This document shows positions 50,643-61,115 of a stretch of DNA of 64,000 bases, piece by piece. The stretch lies in assembly GCA_948567375.1 (NCBI GenBank), contig OX419762.1, positions 14,824,001 through 14,888,000 on the forward strand. The letters are read 5' to 3'. The notes beneath the pieces are model-generated. The model was not told the origin of the DNA and did no database searches. It saw only the letters and a list, made by a program, of their open reading frames with translations. This DNA is from Lunularia cruciata. Its lineage: Eukaryota > Streptophyta > Marchantiopsida > Lunulariales > Lunulariaceae. Each line of letters opens with the position of its first letter. The first letter of the stretch is position 1. Both the position numbers and the translations under genes were made by a program.

Positions 50643-51444
50643 TGGACCTGTGCAGAACGTGTATGTGTATGCAGGTGCTTATTGAATTTCGATGATGAGG
50701 CCCCATGAAGGAGCTTTCCAAAGATTGCTTTTAACTGTTTGTATGTCCCGCGCACGGTATTCTTTAGTAAAAGGCGGAAGAGCAGTTCGCTGTAAGCTGG
50801 ACACTCGGTCGTTCCAACCATGAATAAGTTCCGGGGTATGTCAGTTTCAAGCGGATTTACTGCAAGTTCTTTATCTATGGGTTTAGTGGCCAGCTCACCT
50901 TCCTTCACCAATGGACTGTGTTCAGGGCAAGCTGTCAAAACTGAATCACGTCATTCGATCTAGGTTTCGAGATATACAGTGCATGCTTTCAGTAGGATTA
51001 CACGGCACGGTACTAACAAGGTCATTTTCAGCAACAAGATGTGTTGCTCCAAGAGGTGAAGCTAGGATTATCTGCGTAGTGTTTGAGATCATTTGTTTAG
51101 GTGCAAAACTGGTTCATATGTACCAACATGATGATATAAGTTGAGATATCATCGATACATGTAGTGAACACACTACTACGGTGCCAGGAAATTCATCCAC
51201 CGTTAGACATTACTGGTCAGAATTTGGAGGACTCGCCAGGCATCTACACAAGGCTTCCCCAGCTGGCAAAACCATTCACGCCTTGGTTCCGGAAGATGGT
51301 TTGTTCTTCAAGCTATAAAGGCTGTGCTGTGCTCTGCAAATGAAGCGACAGAAATATGTGAAAGCCAAAGCCATGGACCTGTAATTCTCTAGAATTTCAC
51401 TGCAATGCTGCTTTGTTTGCGTTGGGTCTCCTTGCAGGAAAGGA

Positions 51445-51641
51445 TGGGCTGCGCCTGCCGTGGAGGTGGTGCAAGACCAAGGCGACACTGGCGGAACCGA
51501 GACAGCAAGCTGCCCCGCTGGCCCCGCACCCGTGATAGAAATTAGATTAATATCGTGAGGGTCGGTGACCCTCGTACCAGATATTAAACTGATAAGAACA
51601 GATACTACACTTGATCTTAGCCAAAAGGCCGAGAAAGGTAT
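51445..51641 (-). ncRNA. U2: U2 snRNA (C1)
   Basis: Full 197-nt U2 with a consensus 5' half. The C type differs in the 3' domain: the stem-loop IV loop reads TTGCACCACC instead of TTGCACTACT, and the stem is changed with it (GTGG...CTGCC side). The stem II start is GGTACG. The 3' hairpin is at 51,430-51,443. Confidence 0.92.
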
Positions 51642-51666
51642 ACCTCGACGGTGAAGTCGGGAGGAC

Positions 51667-51715
51667 TATGAAACTCGGATTGCATCCCGTTTCTTATCCG
51701 TTGTATGGGTCTATC
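51667..51715 (-). promoter_or_regulatory. U2 C1 promoter: TATA-like box and upstream element
   Basis: GATAGACCCATA (51,704-51,715), then 31 nt, then TTCATA (51,667-51,672), 25 nt before the U2 start. Confidence 0.7.
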
Positions 51716-53658
51716 TGCTTTCCGGGTCGCTGTTCATCATGCACAGCTTACAATCATGTCATTTGTAATCGCGATTTCTGGAACTCTACTTCCAGCCTAC
51801 AGTAGCGAAACTTTCGATCTGAACGCGTTCTAGTACTTTACAGAATCGAGACGGAAGACTGGCAGTGATGAGAATGTGGTGATGTATGAACGGTGATAAA
51901 TAGGCCGCGGGCAAGACAAGTACAGTCGGGGTGTGACGATGACGTTAAACGGTTAAATGTATGGATGTAATGTAAAGGCACTCAAGAAGAAACTTTGAGG
52001 CTCGAATGTCAAAATCTCCCAAAAGGGGAGACTTATAACGCGCTATGGAGGGGGATAGGCTCAGTCAGCAATTCTAGGTCAATGCGACCAGAGTTTGCAG
52101 AGCAGCTCAGCCGAACGTACCCAGAATCATACACGCTAGGTCATATCAATACGGAGCACAAGTAGATGTCCGCTGGCTCAAAACGAAGAATGTCTGAAAG
52201 AAACAAATAAACAAAGGAGGATGTGTGATCAGGAATGGAAATTGATGGAAACTTCGAGAAATCACATTACACGGGAACGAAAGTCGATGTTGCTTTAGAA
52301 ACATACGCTTGATCTTATTTCCTGTCAAGCACAGGACTTGATCCCCTTCATGCCCTATTCAGTTCGATTATCATAACCTCCAGTTCACGACGCACTGATT
52401 CGGTCTGCACAATCCAAGTTGAAGAGATTACTCAGGATCTACGTGATTTCAGTGATTCATGGGGAAGTCAACGTACCTATCAGTACTATGCGTACTATGA
52501 GAAACTGGCCTCCATTCACTCCATATGAATAGACCCTGTCCAGGCCGTGTGCATGTTGGTAAATGTTATTCTCTGTTAGGTATATCGTCGACTTAATGTC
52601 TTCAGTGGTCAGCCGATGCTTCTTTAACTCGGTGGTAAGGCCCCGTAACGGTCTCTCCAAAGACTCGGATAAACCGTTTGTGTGTCCGTCACACGATATT
52701 CTTTGGTAAAAGGCGAAAGAATAGTTCGCTATGTGCTGGACGCACGGTAATGCAGAGGTAGAAAACTTCGAGGTGCCTTGATTTCAAGAAGAATGTACTG
52801 ACGTACTTCGTCTAAGGGTTTAATCGCTTGGACATTTTCACCAATCGACTGTTTGTTCTGGGAGAACGTACAAACTGATTACTTCCTTCCATCTAGATTC
52901 TGAGAAATACAGTGCATGCTTTGAGTGTAACTACATGACACGGACGAAGTTCACGGTCAACGACAAAATTTGCTCCTTCAAGAGGTGGAGATAGGACCAT
53001 CTGCTCGGGTGTAAAACTGGCTCACGTAACGTCAAATGACGGTCAATGTAGTGAACACTATTACAGAACCAGGACGTTCATCCACTTTGCTAAATTACTC
53101 GTCAGAACTTGAAGAACTCGCCAGGCGTCTACTTCACAAGGCTGTCCGTAACTGGCATCCTATTTCGCCCCTTGGTTCTGGAAGTTTCAACTATGAAGGC
53201 TATCCTGTGTCCGGGGACTTCAGTTGGTTTGGAGGTTGTATTGAGTATAACGTCCTCACTTTTGGTAGGAGACTCGAACAGATACAGTAGATAAGAAAAT
53301 TGACATCTCCTGATTATAGCCTTCGCTCTGGACATTGATTCGAGTTCCGACGTTGGGGGAACAGACAACTTCGATAGCCTTGATTCGGTAGGAACAAAGA
53401 CGCAGATGGAATTCCAAGGACTGAAACAATCTGCGAAGTTGTCCATCCACATCCCATTTCCACACACAGCATCGAGGAGACACATGCGGACACATCTAAT
53501 GCTTCCGGTACGCTGCGGGGATCTTTCAAGTTTTACGCAAACAGACCAACAATAACAGGTCAGTACTGCTTCGAAACCTCTATGTTCAGCTAAAATGCTA
53601 GAGTTAAAGGCAGATGACTTGCTGTTTGGTTTACACTGGGTCTCTATTTTCAGAGAGA

Positions 53659-53855
53659 TGGGCTGCGCCAGCCAAGGAAGTAGTGCGAGACCAAGGCGAC
53701 GCTGGCAGAACCGAGACAGCAAGCTGCCCCGTTGGCCCCGCACCCGTGAAAGAAATTAGATTAATATCATGAAGGTCGATGACCCTCGTATCAGATATTA
53801 AACTGATAAGAACAGATACTACACTTGATCTTAGCCAAAAGGCCGAGAAAGGTAT
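53659..53855 (-). ncRNA. U2: U2 snRNA (D1)
   Basis: Full 197-nt U2 with a consensus 5' half, GTAGTA, Sm site and TTGCACTACTT-type loop IV (here CTCGCACTAC, one change). Stem IIb has one G-U pair. The 3' hairpin TCTCT/AGAGA is at 53,641-53,656. Confidence 0.93.
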
Positions 53856-53880
53856 ATTTCGGATGGGGAAACCGGCGGGT

Positions 53881-53929
53881 TATGAGACTTGGATTCAGTA
53901 GCAATTGTTGTCAGGGTTATGGGTTTATG
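53881..53929 (-). promoter_or_regulatory. U2 D1 promoter: TATA-like box and upstream element
   Basis: CATAAACCCATA (53,918-53,929), then 31 nt, then CTCATA (53,881-53,886), 25 nt before the U2 start. Confidence 0.7.
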
Positions 53930-54373
53930 CTCAACATGTGTCAATGGAGCCAGTTTGATTGGTACGAGTACACTAGAACTGACATTGCGCTGAATGTTGC
54001 AAGAGCGGAACACCTGATTGTTTGGGCCTAAAGGCAAGGGACTTTACCTGCTATGAGCTGGACGACATTCATTCTAATCGTCTTTGCATTGCTGAGAGAG
54101 AAGGTTGAAATTCCAACCGCCCTCACTTGTACTTAGATAGTAGCCAGAGTTGAGTTCGATGAGATAAACTGATCTGCTCTGATCAAACCGCAGAAGGCGC
54201 CATAATTGCTGAACAGTTCCTGGAACAAATCTGGACAGTTGTAACTAGTTGTGATACGTAATAAAATAAAGGAATATGTGAGAGGACAACTTAGAGATAT
54301 TCTAGAGTATCATAATCTGACAGACAAGATATAGGTTAGATAGAACATGTGCATCAACGGACTTTAACCGTAC

Positions 54374-55577
54374 CTGCTTCACAAAGGCAACCAAACGTAA
54401 GTAAATGTTGGATGTCCGGGTTTCAGGTTGGCACAATGTGAAGTGATGCGCATCCACCGTTGTGAATCCACCACTGTGAGTACCATATCTTGCGGATTTT
54501 TCCGGCACAACCATATCATAAAAACCATCCTGTACATACACGTCGTCAAATGTGAGTGCCTATGACTTTTAACATGTCGCTTTCAATAGACATACTGACC
54601 TGCTCTTGATCATTCAATAATATTTGGATGCGTGGAGCTCGGCCAAGTTAAGAGGAAATCGGAGAAAGTTTATCAGCATCTGTTGTTGATACACTTCGAT
54701 CCAACTACAGATGGAGCTCTCGGTTGACACAACGCATTCACAGCTTGCAGACAATGTAACTTAGATTTGAGTTTTTGGCATGAAAATGGGGTTATGAGCC
54801 ATCCGAGGATTCTGATGAGGACAAGAAGGTACTCACGGAGTTATCAAGGCTTATTACCTGGGAACAGCTCCCTGAAGAACCTCCTGTCAGGATGAACTCT
54901 AACCACGACGGTCTTTGTTTTGCCCATGCCAAGCATGTTGCCTTGGTCTCTCCAACTCCACCAACAACCCATTCGTAGTGCAGTCGCAAATTCTCCAGGT
55001 TTCGGTCTAGTCTTACAGCGTGTGGGCTCAGTAATTTAAAGAACTCCATTAAAGGACTAGGATTTTGCATGGTTATTCCATCAGGTTCTGCCATTCCTCT
55101 ATGTGGAGTCCCATAGAAGAATAAACCTTTGAAGCTCCTTAAGAAACACTCCATCTTCACTTTTCCTTGTGGCAGCCTTGACAAATTCATGCTCTGATTG
55201 ACATGCAAACACAACTGCTTGATCAAAAGTCCACCGACCCCGTGACCAACAAATATCACTGGGCAAGCAGTCGACATTCCCACCCCGGCGTGATCTAGAA
55301 GATCACGGGCCAGATTTTCCGCTGCATTAAGAAGGTCAAGTCTACCACTATCATCTGTGGTTATCATAGAAGAATCATATCTAATAGTTAAAATTCTAGC
55401 CGATGAAAATCGCTCCCGAAGCCAGGTCTTTGGCCAAATTTCCTGTGATGCCAAATCTCCCGACTTCCAAGTAGAAAGGTGGATCTCAGGTTCTAGACTG
55501 TCAAATTGAAGCCCATGGAAAAATAGAATTTCCAATTTTATTTTCTCCTTATCAGGACTGTATAGTTCGTATACCAT
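54374..55577 (-). CDS. SERAC1-like alpha/beta-hydrolase with Gly at the nucleophile site
   Basis: Two exons on the minus strand: 55,586-54,837 (ATG at 55,577, 247 codons, GTGAGT donor) and 54,529-54,374 (52 codons, GTACGG donor), both phase 0. The order is that of plant SERAC1-like hydrolases, also found as the N-terminal domain of bryophyte hydrolase-type NLR proteins: FFHGLQFD, WPKTWL, ARILTIRYDS, VIFVGHGVGGLLIK, FFYGTPHRG and, in exon 2, SARYG and HHFTLCQPE with the expected catalytic His. The nucleophile motif G-x-S-x-G reads G-H-G-V-G, with Gly at residue 113, so hydrolase activity is doubtful. Exon 2 ends in a donor site, but only U2 repeat sequence follows, so the 3' part of the gene is missing or not recognised. 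An upstream coding exon is possible. The gene fills the gap between the two B-C-D blocks. Confidence 0.75.
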
Positions 55578-56213
55578 GTCGGTCACCTGAACATCGTACA
55601 AACTTACAAAACGGTTAGATGATCCCAAAATCCAATCAAATTAATCTATTTCAATAGAAGCAACGTCGACGATAACATGTTCATCTGACGACCTAGAGCT
55701 AAACCATAACCAGATGGGCTTATCGAATGAAAGATCATTCCACTACAGTCAACTGATTCCGATGAAAACATAACATGGACACTGTAAAATGTGTAGAATC
55801 AAATCGTAACTTGATTGCAGCAGCTTATCGTGATTAATTGCGACAAAGACCCTTAATTTCTGTAACAGACAAATGCAGAAGAGCGAATTACCTGCTAAGC
55901 AGCTCCTGTGGTCGTCGTGTTTCCGCATATCAGGCTCAGGTCTGTGGACAATCACGCAGTAAGCTCACACCGAAACCTTGGAGAAACTTGGTATTCTCAC
56001 GTTTCCAACTAATACAACCGGATGACGTCCACAAATGTCCACCATTTCGGAATATATACATGTACGGTTTCACAAACGGGAGTGGCGATTCACTTAGTCT
56101 GCCAAACGAAGTGACAGCACTACTGGGAAGCCCAAACACATGGAGCTGTCGTTTTCTAAGGCTTTATTGGAATGCTCGTTTGTTTGCGTTGGGTCTCCCG
56201 TTGCAAGGGAAGA

Positions 56214-56410
56214 TGGGCTGCGCCAGCGAAGGAAGTAGTGCAAGAGCAAGGCGACACTGGCGGAACCGAGACAGCAAGCTGACCCGTTGGCCCCGCACCC
56301 GTGAAAGAAATTAGATTAATAACATGAGAGTCGATGACCCTCGTATCAGATATTAAACTGATAAGAACAGATACTACATTTGATCTTAGCCAGAAGGCCG
56401 GGAAAGGTAT
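56214..56410 (-). ncRNA. U2: U2 snRNA variant (B2)
   Basis: Full-length 197-nt U2, but with three changes in the normally invariant 5' domain: TTTCCCGG for TTTCTCGG, CCTTCTGG for CCTTTTGG, and AAATGTAG for AAGTGTAG, next to the branch-site pairing region. There are also changes in stem IIb. It may be a non-functional variant despite an intact promoter and 3' hairpin (56,196-56,210). Confidence 0.88.
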
Positions 56411-56436
56411 ACTCCACCATATGAAGTCTGGAGGAC

Positions 56437-56485
56437 TATGAAACTCGGATTGAATCCCATTTCTTGTCCGGTGTATGGGTCTATT
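56437..56485 (-). promoter_or_regulatory. U2 B2 promoter: TATA-like box and upstream element
   Basis: AATAGACCCATA (56,474-56,485), then 31 nt, then TTCATA (56,437-56,442), 26 nt before the U2 start. Confidence 0.7.
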
Positions 56486-58326
56486 TGCTTTCTGGGTCGC
56501 TGGCCATCAACGCAGTCCGCACAATCACATCATTCGTAATCGGAATAACGCTGAACTCTACTTCCAGTCTACAGTAGCGAAACTCTACCAGTTGACAAAA
56601 TCGAGACGGAAGGACTGATAATGGTGCATATGTGGATGATGTATCAATGATGGTAGATACACAAGTACAGTCGGGGTGGGACGATGAAGTTGAGCGGTTT
56701 AGTGTATGGACAGGCACGCAAGAAGAAACTTTCAGGTTCGTATGTGTGGAAATCCTAAATGGAAAAGGCTTTCGGGCGTGCTGCTCTGGAGGGGGATAGG
56801 CTCAGCCAGCAATTCAAAGTGAAGTTCATGGTCAATGCGTCCAGAGGTTAGCGAAACAGTTCAGCCAACTCGATTGCTCGCTTCCTTGCCAGACGGAGCA
56901 TCCTTTTAAATAATCCAAGAATTGGATTTGCCAGGGCATATCAATAAAGAGACCAAGTAGATGTTCGCTGGCTGAAAACGGAGGATGTGTGCGCAGGTTG
57001 ATGGAAGCTTGAGGAAGACATTACAAGGGAACGGAAGTCGATCCTGCTTACGAACCATAAGCTTGATCTATTTCCTGTCGCACACAGAACTCAATTCCTT
57101 AATAAGCTATCTAGGAGATTTGGGTCCGGTTTGATTCTCCTCACCTCCACCACCATGATAAACGACGCACTGACCATAAGCGTGATTTTATTTTTCTGTG
57201 ACACACAGAATTTGATCCCCTTCATGAACTACTTACGAGATTTTGGTCCAGTTTGGTATTCCTAACTTCCAGGTGCATGATAGACGACGCACTGATTCTG
57301 TTTGTACAAACTCCTAGTTGGAGAAGATTTCTCAGGATTTACGAGATGAACATCTGTGGTTCATCGGGAACTCCACATAGCAGGGAGTACTTCGAGGAAC
57401 TGATCTGCAATTCAAGTTGAGAGGATTAGTCAAGACTAACGTGACGAACCAGTGATTCGACGGGAAGTCCACGGCAGTGACACGAGGGACTGGTCTACGT
57501 TCACACCATTTGAGTTCCTGTGCAGAACGCGTATGTGTATGCAGGTGCTTATTGAATCTCGATGATGAGGCCCCATGAAGGAGCTTTCCAAAGATTGCTT
57601 TAAAATGTTTGTATGTCCCGCGCACGGTATTCTTTAGTGAAAGGCGAAAGTTTAGTTCGACGTAAGCTGGACACCCGGTCGTTGCAGCCATTAATAAGTT
57701 CCGGGGTATCTTAGTTTCAAGCGGATTTACTGCAAGTTCTTTATCTATGGGTTTAATGGCCAGCTCACCTTCCTTCACCAATGGACTGTGTTCAGGGCAA
57801 GCTGTCCAAACTGAATCACGTCATTCGATCTAGGTTTCGAGATATACAGTGCATGCCTTCAGTAGGACTTACACGGCACGGTACTAACAAGGTCATTTTC
57901 AGCAACAAGATGTGTTCCTCCAAGAGGTGAAGTTAGGATTATCTGCGTAGTGTGTGAGATCATTTAGGTGCAAAACTGGTTCATATGTACCAACATGATG
58001 ATATAAGATGACATATCATCATATGATACATGTAGTGAACACACTACTACGGTACCAGCAAATTCATCCACCGTTCGACATTACTGGTCAGAATTTGGAG
58101 GATTCGCCAGGTTTCCCCTACTACACAAGGCTTCCCCAGCTGGCAAAACCATTCACGCCTTGGTTCCGGAAGATGGTTTGTTCTTCAAGCTATGAAGGCT
58201 GTGCTGTGCTGTGCTCTGCAAATGAAGCGACAGAAATATGTGAAAGCCAAAGCTATGGACCTGTAATTCTCTAGAATTTCACTGCAATGCTGCTTTGTTT
58301 GCGTTGGGTCTCCTTGCAGTAAAGGA

Positions 58327-58523
58327 TGGGCTGCGCCTGCCGTGGAGGTGGTGCAAGACCAAGGCGACACTGGCGGAACCGAGACAGCAAGCTGCCTCGT
58401 TGGCCCCGCACCCGTGAAAGAAATTAGATTAATATCGTGAGGGTCGATGACCCTCGTACCAGATATTAAACTGATAAGAACAGATACTACACTTGTTCTT
58501 AGCCAAAAGGCCGAGAAAGGTAT
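58327..58523 (-). ncRNA. U2: U2 snRNA variant (C2)
   Basis: Full-length 197-nt U2 sharing the C-type stem-loop IV changes with C1. One extra substitution turns AAGATCAAGTG into AAGAACAAGTG, in the segment that pairs with U6 (helix I). The 3' hairpin CCTT/AAGG is at 58,312-58,325. Confidence 0.9.
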
Positions 58524-58549
58524 ACTTCAGACGGGGAAGTCGAGAGGAC

Positions 58550-58598
58550 TATGAAACTCGGATTGCATCCCGTTTCTTATCCGGTGTATGGGTCTATC
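58550..58598 (-). promoter_or_regulatory. U2 C2 promoter: TATA-like box and upstream element
   Basis: GATAGACCCATA (58,587-58,598), then 31 nt, then TTCATA (58,550-58,555), 26 nt before the U2 start. Confidence 0.7.
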
Positions 58599-60532
58599 TG
58601 CTTTCCGGGTCGCTGTTCATCATGCACAGCTTACAATCATGTCATTTGTAATCGCGATTTCGTGGAACTCACTTCCAGCCTACGGTAGCGAAACTTTCGA
58701 TCTGAACGCGTTCTAGTAGTTGACAGAATCAAGACGGAAGGATTGGCAGTGATGAGAATGTGGTGAGGTATGAACGGTGATAAATAGGCCGCGGGTAAGA
58801 CAAGTACAAGTCGGGGTGTGACTATGAAGTTCAGCGGTTAAATCTATGGATAGGCACTCAAGAAGAAAATTTGAGGCTGAATGTCAAAATCTCCCAAAAG
58901 GGGAGACTCCCAAAAGGGGAGACTTATAACGCGCTATGGAGGGGGATAGGCTCAGTCAGCAATTCTAGGTCAATGCGACCAGAGTTTGCAGAGCAGCTCA
59001 GCCGAACGTACCCAGAATCATACACGCTAGGTCATATCAATACGGAGCACAAGTAGATGTCCGCTGGCTCAAAACGACGACTGTCTGAAAGAAACAAATA
59101 AACAAAGGAGGATGTGTGATCAGGATTGGAAATTGATGGGAACTTCGAGAAATCACATTACAGGGGAACGAAAGTCGATGTTGCTTTAGAAACATTCGCT
59201 TGATCTTTTTTCCTGTCACGCACAGGACCTGATCCCCTTCATGTCCTATTCAGTTTGATTATCATAACCTCCAGCTCACGACGCACTGATTCTGTCTGCA
59301 CAATCCAGGTTGAACAGATTACTCAGGATTACGTGATTTCAGTGATTCATGGGGAAGTCAACGTACCTATCAGTACTATGAGAACTGGCGTCCATTCACT
59401 CTATATAATACACCCTGTCCAGGCCGTGTGCATGTTGGTAGATGTTATTCTCTGTTAGGTATATCGTCGACTCAATGTCTTTGGTGGTCAGCCGATGCTT
59501 CTTTAACTCGTTGGTAAGGCCCCGTAACGGTCTCTCCAAAGACTCGGATAAACCGTTTGTGTGTCCGTCACACGATATTCTTTGGTAAAAGGCGAAAGAA
59601 TAGTTCGCTATGTGCTGGACGCACGGTAATGCAGAGGTAGAAAATTTCGAGTTGCCTTGATTTTAAAAAGAATGAAATGACGTACTTCGTCTATGGGTTT
59701 CATCGCTTGGACATTTTCACCAATCGACTGTTTGTTCTGGGAGAACGTACAAACTGAATACTTCCTTCGATCTAGATTCTGAGAAATACAGTGCATGCTT
59801 TGAGTGGAACTACATGACACGGACGAAGTTCACAGTGAACGACAAAATTTGTTCCTTCAAGAGGTGAAGATAGGATCATCTGCTCGGGTGTAAAACTGGC
59901 TCACATAACAACGTCAAATGACGGTCAATGTAGTGAACACTCTATTACAGAACCAGGACGTTCATCCACTTTGCTATATTACTCGTCAGAACTTGAGGAA
60001 CTCGCCAGGCGTCTACTACACAAGGCTGTCCGTAACTGGAATCCTATTTCGCCCCTTGGTTCTGGAAAAAGTTCCAAGTTTCAACTATGAAGGCTATCCT
60101 GTGTCCGGGAACTTCAGTTGGTTTGGAGGTTGTGTTGAGTATAACGTGCTCTTTTTTGGTAGGAGACTGGAACAGATACCGTAGATAAGAAAATAGACAT
60201 CTCCTTATTATAGCCTTCGCTCTGCACATTGATTCAAGTTCCGTCGTTGGAAGAACAGACAACTTGGATAGCCATGATTCGATAGGAACAAAGAAGCAGA
60301 TGGAATTCCTAGGACTGAAGCCATCTGCGAAGTTGTCCATCCGCATCCCATTCCACACGCACCATCGGGGAGACGCATGCGGACACATCTAATGCTTCCG
60401 GAACGCTCCGGGGATTTTTCAAGTGTTACGCAAACAGACCAACACTCGCAGATCAGAACAGCTTCTAAACCTCTAGAGATAATGGCAGTAGACATACTAT
60501 TTGGTTTACTCTGGGTCTCTATTTGCAGAGAG

Positions 60533-60729
60533 TGGGCTGCGCCAGCCAAGGAAGTAGTGCAAGACCAAGGCGACACCGGCGGAAACGCGACAGCAAGCTG
60601 CCACTTTGGCCCCGCACCCGTGAAAGAAATTAGATTAATATCGTGAGGGTCGATGACCCTCGTATCAGATATTAAACTGATAAGAACAGATACTACACTT
60701 GATCTTAGCCAAAAGGCCGAGAAAGGTAT
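60533..60729 (-). ncRNA. U2: U2 snRNA (D2)
   Basis: Full-length 197-nt U2 with a fully consensus 5' half, a perfectly paired stem IIb and TTGCACTACTT loop IV. Minor changes lie in stem III. The 3' hairpin TCTCT/AGAGA is at 60,516-60,531. Confidence 0.94.
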
Positions 60730-60755
60730 GGTTCTCAAAAGGGAAACCGGCGGCT

Positions 60756-60804
60756 TATGGCACTTGGATTCAGTAGCAATTGGTGTCAGGGTTATGGGTT
60801 TATG
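60756..60804 (-). promoter_or_regulatory. U2 D2 promoter: TATA-like box and upstream element
   Basis: CATAAACCCATA (60,793-60,804), then 31 nt, then a weaker GCCATA box (60,756-60,761), 26 nt before the U2 start. Confidence 0.65.
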
Positions 60805-61115
60805 CTCAACGTGTGTCAATGGAGCCAGTTTGATTGGTACGAGTACACTAGAACTGACATTGCGCTGAATGTTGCAAGAGCGGAACACCTGATTGTTTGG
60901 GCCTAAAGGCAAGGGACTTTACCTGCTATGAGCTGGACGATATTCATTCTAATCGTCTTTGCATTGCTGAGAGAGAAGATTGAAATTCCAACCGCCCTCA
61001 CTTGTACTTAGATCGTAGCCAGAGTTGAGTTCGATGAGAATAAACTGATCTGCTCTGATCAAACCGCAAAAGGCGCCATAATTGCTGAACAGTTCCTGGA
61101 ACAAATCTGGACAGT

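Larger units (their letters stand above)
44582..54239 (-). repeat. B-C-D U2 block, copy 1 (interrupted)
   Basis: Collinear with 56,056-61,115. After subtracting the Copia element, the solo LTR and one copy of each TSD it is about 5,057 bp, against 5,060 bp for copy 2. It holds U2 genes B1, C1 and D1. Confidence 0.85.
56056..61115 (-). repeat. B-C-D U2 block, copy 2 (uninterrupted)
   Basis: 5,060 bp, collinear with 44,582-54,239 minus the insertions. The sites where the Copia element and solo LTR sit in copy 1 are empty here (57,495-57,518). The right edge is sharp: both copies read AACAAATCTGGACAGT and then diverge. Confidence 0.88.

Noticed and set aside
50621-50938. 105-codon minus-strand frame as a protein gene
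   Set aside because: It starts in the solo LTR target region and runs into the spacer. Only its middle part recurs in other spacers, so it is reported as a conserved module and not as a gene.
53129-53743. 204-codon minus-strand frame
   Set aside because: Its N-terminal part is a translation of the U2 3' domain and the rest is array spacer. The related frame in the sister copy differs, so there is no sign of coding constraint.
54792-55628. Hydrolase frame taken as one 278-codon gene starting at 55,628
   Set aside because: The first codon is TTG, a good acceptor lies at 55,587 and a strong GTGAGT donor at 54,836, and the missing His motif is found in the next exon. A spliced model fits better.
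55838-56314. 158-codon plus-strand frame
   Set aside because: It is antisense to U2 B2 and its flank, without a domain.
60208-60912. 234-codon minus-strand frame across U2 D2
   Set aside because: It reads straight through the promoter and the whole U2 gene; an accidental open frame.
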